From Bryum argenteum (taxonomy: Eukaryota > Streptophyta > Bryopsida > Bryales > Bryaceae): 64,000 nucleotides of DNA. This document shows positions 10,688 through 21,740 of this stretch, piece by piece. The position numbers were made by a program, and so were the translations under genes. Location: assembly GCA_037043015.1 (NCBI GenBank), contig CM073326.1:18298345-18362344 (forward strand). Direction: 5' to 3'. The stretch's first letter is position 1; the number at the start of each line of letters is the position of its first letter. The notes beneath the pieces were generated by a model. The model did not search any database and was not told the DNA's origin. It was given only the letters and a program-made list of their open reading frames with translations.

Positions 10688-12206
10688 TGTCGCGACCCTA
10701 ATTACTCCAACTCTTCTTTTTCTTAGTGAGCCTTACTTGGTAGCGGAATCACGGCTCACTTAGTTGGTAGCAACTGCCACGACTTTGCTAACACTTGCAT
10801 GTGCCCCACACATACAATGTTAGCACTATTCTAAGTCAAGGTGTCCAACCCACCTTGACTCCATAACTCATTATCCGGTACTCATTACCCGGAAGTCCCA
10901 CCAACACATGGGTATGCCAACCCGGAACTCCCACCAACACATGGGCATGCCACTTGGTGGCACGGGGCGGCCTTCCACACATGTCCAAGCTCCCAAGGGT
11001 GCTACTAATCACCCCCGGAGCTAACCGCCCTTATCCATTTTCCAACTTCCCACTAGTCCCCTTGCACTCTTGTTTCTCACCCCATTCGGGACTTTGCCGG
11101 AAATCCTCCCGGAATCCGGCACTAGTTTTCCCGGGGACTAGTTTGGAGCGGGACTCTTTCCAACCCAATGTTGCGGGATGCTCAAGAGCATCCCACAATG
11201 CCCAAGATGTAGAAGTAAGGCTTCCTTTCCATGCCTCACCTTCTTGAGCCATTCCCGGTCACTCCCGGGAACCGGCACTACTTATCACGGGGACTAGCTT
11301 GGAGAGGGACACTTCCCAACCCCATGTTTAGAGAGGCTCCAAAGCACTCTCTACTTTCCACAAGGTGCGGGAGTGAGGCCCAATCCCAAGCCTCACCCCA
11401 TGGAGTCACCCCGGCTCCTCAAGGCACCATGTGCAAGTGAGGAGGGAGACCACCCCTCCTCATAGTACTCTCTGGAGTCTTCGGTAGGCCCCCCCCTCTT
11501 GTGTTGAGGGGCCTTCCGTGACACACTTTTGTTTTGGAAGACCACCCGTTTTTGCCTTAGCCTCAAAAACGGGCCGTATCTTCTTCTCGGGCTAACTTGT
11601 AGCTCAGTTATCCAAATGGGACGTGCGAGCCCATTTTCGACATCTACTCTTTGAGTAGATGTCGATAGACTCCTCACTTGTCCCAATCGAAGCTTCCATG
11701 TGGGAGCTATGCTCCTCTGAACATTCGGGAGTCCCGGGAGGCAGCAGTCCCGGAGTCCCGAAGTCCCGATGCTTTGGAGAGCCATATCTCCCAAAGCATT
11801 GCTTTGCTCCTCACGAACCTTAGCATTTTGGAAAGCTCTTGTCCAGAGCTTTCCAAAGACATGCAACATGCCGCCATCCATGAAGGACGACATTTTGAGT
11901 CCCGAAAGGTAACACTCCCGAGTCCCGGAGTGTCCCGGAACGCGCTCCAACTTTGGAGAGTCATATCTCATGACTCACAACTCCAAATTGCGCGTTCTTT
12001 GGACCCATGGATGCGTGCTCAAACAAGGTTTCCAACCATGTAAGACACGCCACCAAGTTCGTCCCGAGTACGACGCCATTGCGTGCTGTTTGCTCGGGAC
12101 TCCCCTTGGTCACTTCACCTTGTCTCTTGCCAAGCCCGGGGCGTCACTCCCGGGGTCCTCTCGGCTCACCACGGTGTTCGGGCATCCTTTGGAAAGGGAT
12201 GTGACA
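10688..12206 (-). repeat. Gypsy LTR, right copy (1519 bp; 5' LTR of the minus-strand element)
   Basis: Termini are identical to 4453-5965. The GAGAT duplication follows directly at 12207-12211 and resumes the interrupted ORF of copy A. As the 5' LTR it should carry the promoter, but I could not assign a TATA box with confidence. Confidence 0.95.
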
Positions 12207-14702
12207 GAGATGGAGCAAGTCCGGGCTACCGACCTGGAGGGGTCACCGGAACCAGCCACTCGACAGGCCTGAGCGGCGGGACCCAGCCAAGCCGGACCCA
12301 GCACAGCACAACGGGTGGCCACCCAGGAAGAAGGAAGTAGCCGGGTGAACCCCACCCGGAATTCTCAGACAATGCTCTCCCTGTTCATGCCGAATGTAGA
12401 GGAGGAAGAGGAGGAAGAAGAAGAGATCGTCCCCCTCATCCGGAGGACAAGACCCCAGCAACGAAGGGCTGAGGAGATAGCCGAGGCGGGTGGAGACCAG
12501 TCTGCGGAGGAAGAGGACCGGAGCGAAGATGACGAGGAAGAGGAAGAAGAGGAAGCCCCACCTCGACAGGCAAGACCATCGCGAGGGGTGAGGAGGAAGG
12601 ACACGACAGGCTTTGGGAGAAGACGTTCTCCCGTCCGAATTCCTCCCCCGGTAGTACAGGAAGCCCCGAACGAGGAGGTGGCTGCAGCAGGGGCCATTGC
12701 GGAGGTGCCACCACCCGGAGAGAGACCCCCAGGAGGGAGAGTGCCCAAACTGAAGCGCAAGGCCAAGAAGAGGAAGAGGTCAGCGAGTCCGGTAGCACAG
12801 CCGAGGGTCGTCGAGGAGGAGCGGGCCCCAAGTCCGGACCCCGCACCAATGCAGGATCCGGCTCCTGCCCCGATAGCAGAGCCGATCCCGGAGAGCCAGC
12901 CCAAGGTGAAGAGGAGGCTGCTCATTGCAGAGGAAGAGAACACTCCGGAGAGGGCCACACCTCCCCGACTGGAGTTACCGGAGCAGAGGAGTGACCCCGC
13001 CCCGGCCACTCCAGCATCAGTGGCAGCTCCGGAGTCGTCCCACAGAGGACTTGTGACCCCCGGAACGGGAAACACCACCCCGGTGCTCCCCCGTCCCTAC
13101 TACCGGATACCCAGCTAGGGTATCCTCCACCCCATCCGGCTAGCCATGGAGGAGGTAGATCGGGAGAATGAACAGTTGTTCACCTCCCTGGCTCGACTCG
13201 AGCGGGTCTTCCAGACCCCCAACGTGGAGAGGTACCCGGAGTTGGCCGAGGAGATGCAACGAGAAACGGCCAAGCTGAGGAGGGAAAAAGTAGAGCTGGT
13301 GCTGAAGGCCCGGCCGAAGGGGAAGGCATCCGTGGGAGTCCAGTGTGATCCGGACCCCTCGGACACGGAGGCACATCCGGAGGTGGAAGCCCTCAGGAGG
13401 ATTGTGGAGGAGCAGGAGGCAGCACTCCGGAAGCTGCAGAACATCGACAGGACGGTGTTGCACTCCATCCTGAAGGTGTTGCAACCGGATGCTGAGGCCC
13501 AGACAAAGGCGGCCTTCTATGATGCCCGGATTGGGATCAGTGAATCACCCCAATCCCTGGAGCTGCTCAGGAGGCACGCGACCGGGATCAATCAGTGCCT
13601 CAAGGAGTTCCGGACTCTTACGGGTAGGTTGTTGGGGGCCCTCTCCCACGTGGAGATGCAGGAAGCCCTTCCGGAAGAGGAGGTAATCGCACCCCCAGAG
13701 GTGCCCACGGAGGGGCCGGTGCCCATGGAGGTAGAAGAAGTGCCCCTGCCCGTTTCGGAGGAGCAGGGGATCCCAGTCGATGGTGGCGTTCCGGAGAACA
13801 GGGAGGAAGAGCGAGCTGCAACTCCCCCTCAGGGAGATGATACCCTGGGTGAGGCAGGACTACCCGGTCCTTCCGAGGTGGAGCAGGTGGTGGAAGGAGA
13901 GGTTAACCCCTCTCAACAACCGGATGAGATCCCGGTTGACGGTGCCACAGGAGAAGGGGCAGGACTTCCCGAGCAGGTCGAGGAAGTAGCAGTTCACCCG
14001 GAGACCCAAGTCAACGAGGTGGGAGATCCAGGCGAACAAGGCCATCAGGACGAACTCGTGGCCCCTCAGGAACAGCAGGAGGAGCCCGAGGTCCCTCAGG
14101 AAGAAGCTGAAGTCCAACCCGTGCCCCCTCCATCAAAATTGAAGGCACTCCGGGACAGGTGGAAGAGCCGGAGGACACAGTAGAACCCGGGGTTTTACAT
14201 CTACACTCGGGTTGATCCCAGAGGCACACCCCCGCAAGTAGGCAGGCACTTCCAGGAGGAATACCCCGCCGTCAAACCCCTCGAGCCGCCCCACGCCGCC
14301 GGAAGAAGACATTAGTCAGTAATTAGTTAGGTTAGAATGGATAGGATTAGTAGGTGCCTTTTTGGCCACTCACCCGGGAATCTCGGAAGCCCGGGAATTC
14401 CGGATCTGATAGGGTTTCCGGAAAATCCGGAACCCTCTGTACTTACCGAAGACTCTGCGGAGTCCTTCGGGTCTTCTCTGTGTTTCCGCACCTGTGAGTA
14501 AAGGTTGATCTTTGCACCTAAATTCGCGATTGTGTGTAAGTCGTGATCTTGTAATTGTGTGTGCGCAGTTGATGTCTGAGCCGGGTCGTTGATACAGAAA
14601 GTCCCTCGTCGATTCGGTGGTTGCAATCTCAGAACCCGGGAGAGGTCTCTAGGAGAGCGACAGAGTCAGTGAGAGGTCCGCGTGAGAAGTACCAGAGCAT
14701 AT

Positions 14703-16291
14703 CTGGAAGTAGTCGTCACCTAGGAAGGTGATACACTAACCGGGTTGGGCTGAGGTACCAGGGTTAGCAAGGGACGCTAACCTGATTGCCAACCTCCCGA
14801 ACGGGATGTTCGGTTGAGGAAAGCCTCCCCCCAGGAGTAGTGCACGAACCCGGGTCTATGTTATTGGAACTCTAACGGATCAAGTGGCGGGACACCACTC
14901 ACTGTGATCCGGATCATGAGTAAACAACCCCCCCCCTTGTTGGCTCAGATTAGGGAGGAAACCGACTATCTTTGTGTGTGACCCTTTGTTTGGGTAAAAA
15001 TCCGGATAGTGGCAGTAGTAGCAAGGAAGGAACTCCAAGAAAGAAGGAAAGGGTAGTCGAGATACTAAGGGTGGAACCGCGGACACCTTAATCATCCGGT
15101 AGGGAGCGACATTCCGCGCTCTTCCGAACAAATAGGAAAGACCCCTCCGAGGATTTACGGAGGTTAAACTAAATCACCACAGGATACTAAGTCCCCACCG
15201 GACTGGGGGCCGTTCGAATCTAGAGGGCCACCGGATCAGAATCAAAACTGGTTTCCCTGGGGTTTTGGGTTTAGGAACTAGTCAGGTCCCAACCCCCGAG
15301 TTCCCTAATCCGGTGGATTAGAACGTTTATGTCGTTGTAGCGTCCATTGGTGGTCGGTCCGGATTTCATTTGGTCTTCACACTTCACAGAATCTCCGTGG
15401 AACGTTACCCGGAAGGCGAACCATTTTGCTTGGCTGTATAAGTAGAATTGGGTTATTTTTGGTCTTCTCGGTCTGGTAACTCACGACACCATGCTTGCCT
15501 TTAATGGTGACGTCAGCCCTAATTTTGATGTAACTTCTTAAACTCCAATTTCAATGCATCAGTGTATGTAAATGTTTAAGTTCTAAACTCAATGCAGACT
15601 AAAAGTTTTAGATGGTTTTTTTATTTTCCATTGGAGTGATTGAATCTTGCCAATGTTGGTAGGGGCTATAGTCCAGTATTTGTATAGCTCAGGATAGCTG
15701 CTTTAAGACGCAGTGCAACGCTCAAACGAGGCCGAGGAGAAACGAACTCGGACCACTACAATGCCACGTGAATGTCTTTCTGTACACCTTACAAAGAGAC
15801 ACGGAATGACGACCTCTAGTTATAAATTTCAGATTATATAGGCCGAACCATTTACATATTATTCTGACAAGTGTAATAGGAAATTGATGACGTCAGCCCT
15901 AATTAATCTCCAAATATTAAAATTGGCAAAATAAACTTATTGATTACCTAAAGGGCCATCCCAAATTATGGTTTAGATTTTGTATATGATTTGATTTGTA
16001 TTGGTTACACATGATGATGCGAGCCCATAACTTAATTAACTTTTTTTTAAACTTGCAAATGTGGATTATTTATGAAATAATGTAGGACTTCAATACCATG
16101 AAAATAAATGGATGAAGGACCTATATCCACGGTTTAGGGTACTTTTATGCCTAAAAATAACTATTTCAAAATTTCATAACCACCTATTCCATGGTAATAG
16201 GGCCATTATCTTTTAATCTTTTTTTTCTTACCGCTCAAACTTTACCGCTCACCGCTCACCGCTCAACGCTCACACCGGTGGTTTCCCCACC
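14703..16291. other. Intergenic stretch between the facing repeat copies; no gene seen
   Basis: I find no convincing ORF. A 16-17 bp sequence containing the palindrome TGACGTCA (TGACGTCAGCCCTAATT) occurs twice, ending at 15524 and 15904. A C-run lies at about 14930. The part to about 15470 is GC-richer and may still belong to copy A, the rest is AT-rich. Confidence 0.5.
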
Positions 16292-17832
16292 CCAAGAACG
16301 CTCAGACTCTCCCACTTGGACCTCTTACTGACCTCGTTACTCCTCTAGAAATCCCTCCCGGGTACTGAAGCTGTAACCACCGAATCAGCAAGGGACTCTC
16401 TGCACCTACAACCGGACTCAGATCTCACTTGCATGCACAATCCCGAAATCACTAACACACATACGACACAAAATCGCGAGTTTTAGATGCAAGCTCAACC
16501 TTTACTCACAGGTGCGGAAGTACAGAAAAGACCTGAAGTACTCCGCAGAGTCTTCGATAAGTACATAGGGTTCCGGATTTTCCGGAAACCCTATCAGATC
16601 CGAAATCCCCGGAATCCGAGATTTCCGGAGTGAGTGGCAGTAAGGCATCTGCTATTTCTAGCTAAATCTAACCTAACTAACACTAACTACTATCTTCCAC
16701 CAGCGGCGTGGGTCGGCTCGAGGTGTCTGACGGCGGTGTATTACTCCTGGGAGTACGCTTTTACCTGCAGAAAGGATCTACCGCTTTGTCCTATCCGGAG
16801 CGACGATGGAAAGCCGCAGGATTTCCTGAGTCCTCCTGCTCTTCCACCTATTCCGGAGAGCCTGAAGTTTGGACGGAGGGGGGACGGGGTGGACCTCCTG
16901 TTCCTCTTGTAGGGCCGTGGGCCCCCCCGGTTGTACCTGTCCACCGTGATCCTCCACCTCCTCGACTCCGGGCTTCGGTTGAGATTCTGCTACCTCAGTC
17001 TGCCCGGTGGGTTCTGACTCTTCACCTTCGGTACTGGCCATTGGGTTTTCACCCGGTTGTTGAGAGGGGCCAACCTCTTCTGCTGCTACTCCCTCGTCTT
17101 TTGTAGATCCGGATGCCCTCACTTCGTCCATGGTTTCACTTCCCCGAGGTGGTGTTGCGTCTCGTTCCTCCGCTCTCTCCTCCTGCACATTACTGTTCTC
17201 CGGATTTTCTCGTTCCTCTTGAACGGGTGCGGGCACCTCCTCGATTTCCATAGGGGTTGGCTCTTCAGTGGACACTCCTAGGGGTACGATTATTTCATCC
17301 TCCGGAATGGCTGCCTCCCTCGGATCCACGCGGGGTGGAGCCCCCAACAACTTGCCCGTGAGCATCCGGAATTCTTTGAGGCACTGATTGATCCCCATTG
17401 AGTGCCTCCGGAGCAACTCCAGCGATTGGGGTGACTCGTCAATCTCAATCCGAGCGTCGTAGAAAGTCGCCTTGGTTTGGGCCTCCGCATCCGGTTGCAA
17501 CACCTTCGGGATGGAATGCAGCACCATCCTGTCGATGTTCTGCAATTTGCGGAGTGCGGCCTCCTGCTCCTGTACGGTCCTTCTGAGAGCTTCCACCTCC
17601 GGATGCGTCTGCGTGTCCGAGGGGTCTGTGAGCCAAAAATCCACCATGGAGGTGGCCTTTGGTCACAACACTACAAGGATATATGTGACCTTATTGACAA
17701 AACACTGACGTAATTCGGTCAACTGTCCCGTCAATTAGGAGACCCTGATTCGGTCACTTATTAACAAAAACATGTCGATTCGGCTGTCAAATCGGACAAG
17801 AATACACGTCAGCAAGTTCTTATGGTGAGAGG

Positions 17833-17879
<47 letters not shown>

Positions 17880-18032
17880 ATTTTTTCCGCTGCCCGAATT
17901 TTTCGGGCAATAGTTACTTTCAAAAAGCTCTCCAGCTATTTCAGGCCGACTACTGCGGAAGTCCCGCACCTCGCCGGAATCGAACTCGGGACCCCCTACT
18001 TCCAAACCACCACCTTACCAACCCGCCCTCCA
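17833..18032 (-). mobile_element. tRNA-derived SINE with a long poly(T) 3' tail
   Basis: On the minus strand, a tRNA-like head at about 18032-17970 has a B-box (GAGTTCGATTCC, complement of 17976-17987) and an A-box-like GTTGGTAAGGTGG upstream (about 18009-18023). An unrelated body follows and then 46 T residues (poly(A) on the plus strand, 17833-17878). Poly(T)-ending SINEs are known in plants (the Au type). I could not define target duplications, so the limits are approximate. Confidence 0.65.
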
Positions 18033-18576
18033 TTCAACTCGATGACTAGTTAGGAATTTGCTTTAACTATATAGACTTGTTGTTTTCAAACTCAGCAGAC
18101 TTTGGCGGCCATTTTGACATAGTAAAACAACTTTTTTCAAAATCCTTTAGACTAAGAAAAGCTGGTAAATCAAGTTACGTTTCATCTCCAAAAATCCTTT
18201 TGTCATTTAAACCATCCATTCAAAAGTTATAAAGAAAATTCAAAGAGGGTGTTTGAAAATATCAAAAAAGAAAATTCCTTGCTACCCCTCTTTGAATTTT
18301 GTCTATAACATTTGATTGGAGGCTTTAAAAGACAAACGAATTTTTGGAGATGAAACTTTACTTGGTTTACTAGCTTTTTTTATCCTAAATGTTTTTGAAA
18401 AAAACTATTCTACTATGACAAAATTCTTGCTAAAGTCTGCTGATTTTTTTTAAATCCCTAAATGACCTTCACGCCCCCATGCGGCTTCTAGAAGTAAGAA
18501 GTGAGAAGATTATGGTTCTTGGGCTGTGAATTATAGGATGACATGTAAATGTTGGGTATTTTTCAAGTTTTGTTAA

Positions 18577-19147
18577 CCCCAAACTGTCCGTGCGTGTTTT
18601 TGGGAGCTCAAAACCTTGAAACTACGATTTTCTACCTCTATGCATTCCCAAGGCTGTAAACCAAAGTTATTTCTTTTTTTGAAACTTCCAACCGTAAGAT
18701 CTTCTACTTAAGACTATTTTTAGTTATTTTTCAAAAAATGAACCGTTGGATGTTTACCATTTGCGAGATCATAACATCCAAAGTTTGTCTCCCAAGCTTT
18801 TTTGGGCATTGTCAAGATTGGTTTGGAAACTTTGAGGTCGCCTTGTAAAATTGGTAAACTTTTTGACCAAGAGCCCTTAGGAACTTAAGTAGTACTTTGG
18901 TTATGAACATAATTCCAATTTTTTTTTGAAAACCTAAATTTAAACTGCCCGATCTTGGCTCGCACATCGAGAATTGCCCTAGAATATTCAAAAATTGAAA
19001 TTCCACTTTGCAAATTTTACCACACCCACTTTGCAGTATAAGGAGCGCCAAGTAAAAATATTAGACAGAAAATATTACCTTCAACACCTTTATCTAGGTT
19101 GCCCGAAATTGCAAAAACCCATTTTGGGCTCCAAGGACGGTTAGGGG
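18577..19147. mobile_element. TTAA-flanked MITE-like element (571 bp), divergent member
   Basis: TTAA lies at 18573-18576 and 19148-19151. Termini are CCCCAAACTGTCC and, on the opposite strand, CCCCTAACCGTCC. The interior is non-coding and resembles 44.2-44.77 kb. It is nested in the CACTA element. Confidence 0.7.
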
Positions 19148-20528
19148 TTAAGTGCCCCCATTTTAGCAATTCCACGCTGGTCAAAAATAAAAAAGTTGAC
19201 AAGAAGTTGACAAGAAGTTGACAAAAACATTAATAATTTCTAAAGTGACAGAAGTTGGGCTGCAAGCCTGCGACTTCGTCATTTTGGACATTTTCTTGTC
19301 AACTATTGGTCATATCGGGCCCTATTTCCTTGTAGTGCAAGGAGATTAACAAGAACAACACATGAAGGAAAGAGGAAGAGACAAGAGGAGGCAAGGAGAA
19401 GACAAGGAGCAAGGGAGAGAAGAAGATGAAAACCGCCGCCGGCCTCCATTTGAGCCCTCCTCGGTCTTTGGCTCGCCATTTCTCCATCCTAGCTCCGATT
19501 GGGACGTGCCTTAGCTTTTTAGAAAGTTAAGTCAATTTTGCACTCATCCTCAAAATCTCAGAATCATAGGACCAGAAACCTAGGACTGATTACCAAATAA
19601 CTGGAGCTGTTTTTCCTACTGCCGGCAGCGGTTACCCTTCAACACCCTTAACTTTGGAGGGGTGTATCTCCCTCCCTACAACTCGGAATCGGACGAGCCA
19701 TATATCAATGGAAAGCTACTGAAGAGATCTACCATCGTCTCAAGTCTTGATTTGTTTGGACAAAAACCAAGGGACTGACGGGGGAAAAACTGAGAGGTTC
19801 AAGAAAAGACATCACACACTCAAGGTAATCACTACTAGCATAGAAGGGGAGATCAATATTAGAGAGAAGGAGGCCCTCGGCCCTCCTTCTCCTATCAACT
19901 AAGCATTACAAGAAGAAGAGGTAGACAAACAAGATGAATCAAGATACAAACAAGAAGAGGAAGGCTTGATTCTAGATAGCTTGCAAACAAGCTCTTAAGT
20001 ACAAAATATGGAGCCGCCGGAGACGCGGCTCACCCTAACCCTACTAAGGCTTAAAGCCCCAACTAAGGTCTTATTGGATGAATGTCGTCACTACTTCACA
20101 CGCTCCATCCTTCAAGCCTCCATTCCATCAACCACTTCATCAATGGATGTAGTCTCACATGCTACCACAAGGTTAGATGGATGAGACTTACAACAATCAA
20201 ATTTCAAACACAACATGGACATCAAAGACTAGTTGTACAAAGCCCATGGTAAAACGCTCAATTCTAATTTAAGCAACTAACCCTATTTCTAATTTAGGAT
20301 TCACTAGGGGGAATTTTTCCTCCTCTAGTTCTTCTCCATCATCAATTGGATCCACTAGGAGGAATTTTTCCTCCTCTAGTCCTTCCACACCCTAAAGCTT
20401 AAATTAGTCTTAAATGTCCCATCAAAGGCCTTGCAACAACTAACCCCTAATATACAAATTGCATTCAAAACTAAATTATTGTATATTCATCAATTTACCT
20501 CAAGATGTCATGGTTTGCAAACACTTCA

Positions 20529-20774
20529 TTAATAAAAGTCATTATTAACAACATTTAAACAAGAGAGCGCTCTCACGCTCTCACAGGTGGCGGCCATCTG
20601 GGACGAGTCGAAGAGGAGAAGAACCCCATAAAGAAAGCTCCCGGCAAACGCACCAATTATGTGAGCCCAAATCCCGGTGAACCGGTTTTTAAGCCACAAG
20701 GTTGGGCCGTGGAGGTGGAGTGCAACACAATTTGGCCTTCCAAGCAATGGGTCACCCGTTTTTTCTAATCGCAA
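20529..20774 (-). pseudogene. Possible captured aquaporin C-terminal fragment
   Basis: The 81-codon minus-strand ORF contains ALHLHGPTLW, then FTGIWAHIIGAFAGSFLYG. That spacing and composition resemble the second NPA-loop/TM6 region of plant major intrinsic proteins (NPAR..GP, then W.Y..GP..GA..G..Y), but the Asn-Pro-Ala-Arg loop itself is not intact. It lies inside a probable LTR element, so if real it is a transduplicated exon rather than a gene. A chance hydrophobic frame is the alternative. Confidence 0.3.
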
Positions 20775-21339
20775 GCATGCAAGAACAATTCAAACAACTA
20801 AGGGATACAAACACTCAAACATCCTCAATGTTCCATGCAATCATACAATTTCAGCAGTAGATGAAAAGTCAAAACATTCAAAATAAATTAAGAAGAGCAA
20901 AAACATGCCAATAGATTCAAATCTCAATCAATTAGGTAGGACCAGCAGTGAATTAAGGGTCAAAATTCACCAATCGTGAGATTGGGAGGCTCAAATTGCC
21001 TCCAATTAACCACTAGGGCTTTGGGCTCAATTATGGGGATCAAATGAGCCAAATAACAACCAAAAACCCCCAAATTGCATCCATTCGAAGCACTACAACA
21101 CAAATTTATCACATGAAAATTAGAATTGCAATACTAAACACAAACAAGCAAATTCAAACAAGCAAATTCAAACAAGCAAATCCAAACAAGCAAATCAATG
21201 CAAATTACACAACGTTTTTGGGTGACCAGAGCCACCGAATTTTAAAGTAATGATACGAGTCTAACCACACACACCAAACCAATTGCAAAAAACACAAATA
21301 TCAAGGAATTGAGAAGGGATGGGCTCCCTTCACGTTGTC

Positions 21340-21740
21340 TCCGACCACTGCTGGACCCTCCTTCACTCCAGCTGCCACCACGCCTCCATCCTTGATCCGT
21401 TGAGGACGAGCTTAGTATTGCTGGAAAGAGGGCTTGGAGACGCTTCCAAATCACCAAGGCTCGTCCCTCCAGTCTTCGTAGATCTCGAGTTGTCGCCCAC
21501 GACAATCGGCCTTCAACTCTACCGCCACAGCCGGCCCTCCTTCGCTCCAACTGCCACCACGCCCCCGTCCTCGATCCGCTGAGGGCAAGCCTAGTATTGC
21601 TGGAAAGAGGGCTTGGAGACACTTCCGAATCACTAAGGCTCGTCCCTCCAATCTTTGTAGATCTCGAATTGATGCCCTTCAAAGTCGGCCTTCGAATCTG
21701 CCACTACAGCCGACCCTCCTTCACTCCAACGGCCACCACG
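21340..21740. repeat. About 180-bp imperfect tandem repeat, 2.3 copies
   Basis: A GC-rich unit beginning CTCCTTCACTCCAGCTGCC recurs at about 21357, 21536 and 21716. The long minus-strand frame over it (21682-21242) is a consequence of the repeat, and I do not call it a gene. Confidence 0.8.

Larger units (their letters stand above)
4453..12206 (-). mobile_element. Ty3/Gypsy chromovirus-type LTR retrotransposon, coding region decayed
   Basis: The 7754-bp element has 1.51 kb LTRs starting TGTCGCGA and ending TGTGACA, with the 5-bp target duplication GAGAT at 4448-4452 and 12207-12211. A primer binding site complementary to initiator tRNA-Met (TGGTATCAGAGC on the minus strand, 10674-10685) lies 2 nt inside the right LTR. 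A purine tract (complement of 5966-5979) abuts the left LTR. On the minus strand the order is gag, zinc knuckle, protease, RT, RNase H, integrase, chromodomain, which defines a chromovirus. The coding region has many stops, frameshifts and an RT deletion, whereas the two LTRs differ at only about half a dozen places by eye. Confidence 0.95.
3728..14183 (+). pseudogene. Repeat-family ORF, copy A: split by Gypsy insertion, two nonsense codons
   Basis: If 4453-12206 and one copy of its GAGAT duplication are removed, 3728-4452 joins in frame to 12212-14183 and gives 899 codons. Only two in-frame stops remain: a TGA at about 12270 (copy B has CGA) and a TAG at 13116-13118 (copy B has GAG). The N-terminal 230 residues form a compact domain containing HPLRGKTDNW and GWHHII, followed by an acidic, basic and proline-rich linker, a predicted coiled coil (13146-13630) and a C-terminus ending in KSRRTQ. 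The N-terminal block loosely recalls the 'putative plant transposon protein' domain found in retroelement-derived plant proteins, a tentative link from memory. The frame is also open upstream to 3362, but copy B does not keep an obvious Met there, so I start at 3728. It most likely encodes a structural or nucleic-acid-binding transposon protein. Confidence 0.65.
1..14702 (+). mobile_element. Copy A of an unclassified dispersed repeat with one long ORF; left end outside window
   Basis: Bases 1-25 and 3346 onward match, base for base in long stretches, the minus strand of 24.6 kb, once the LTR element at 26-3345 is removed. Copies A and B therefore belong to one family. Similarity to copy B runs through the ORF and on to about 14.70 kb (matching about 16.29 kb in B), including a shared 3' untranslated stretch around 14.28-14.70 kb. 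I see no reverse transcriptase or integrase in the family's own sequence and no terminal repeats inside the window, so the class is unknown. The two later insertions make up about 11 kb of this interval. The right boundary is approximate. Confidence 0.7.
17669..19337. mobile_element. Non-autonomous CACTA (En/Spm) element
   Basis: The termini are CACTACAAGG (17669) and its complement CCTTGTAGTG (ending at 19337), with the 3-bp target duplication CAA at 17666-17668 and 19338-19340. Subterminal similarity extends a little further (GGAtATA/GGAaATA). The 1.67 kb contain no transposase; instead they hold a SINE-like sequence and a TTAA element. Confidence 0.85.

Noticed and set aside
12365-13078. 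237-codon Ser-rich minus-strand ORF
   Set aside because: It is a shadow of the acidic GAG/GAA-rich linker of the repeat-family ORF on the plus strand.
14880-15131. 83-codon minus-strand ORF
   Set aside because: No protein-like motif, no homologue in copy B, and it lies in 3' spacer sequence.
17970-18032. A genuine tRNA gene
   Set aside because: The B-box is good, but I cannot draw a cloverleaf with paired acceptor and anticodon stems, and a poly(T)-tailed body follows. A SINE head fits better.
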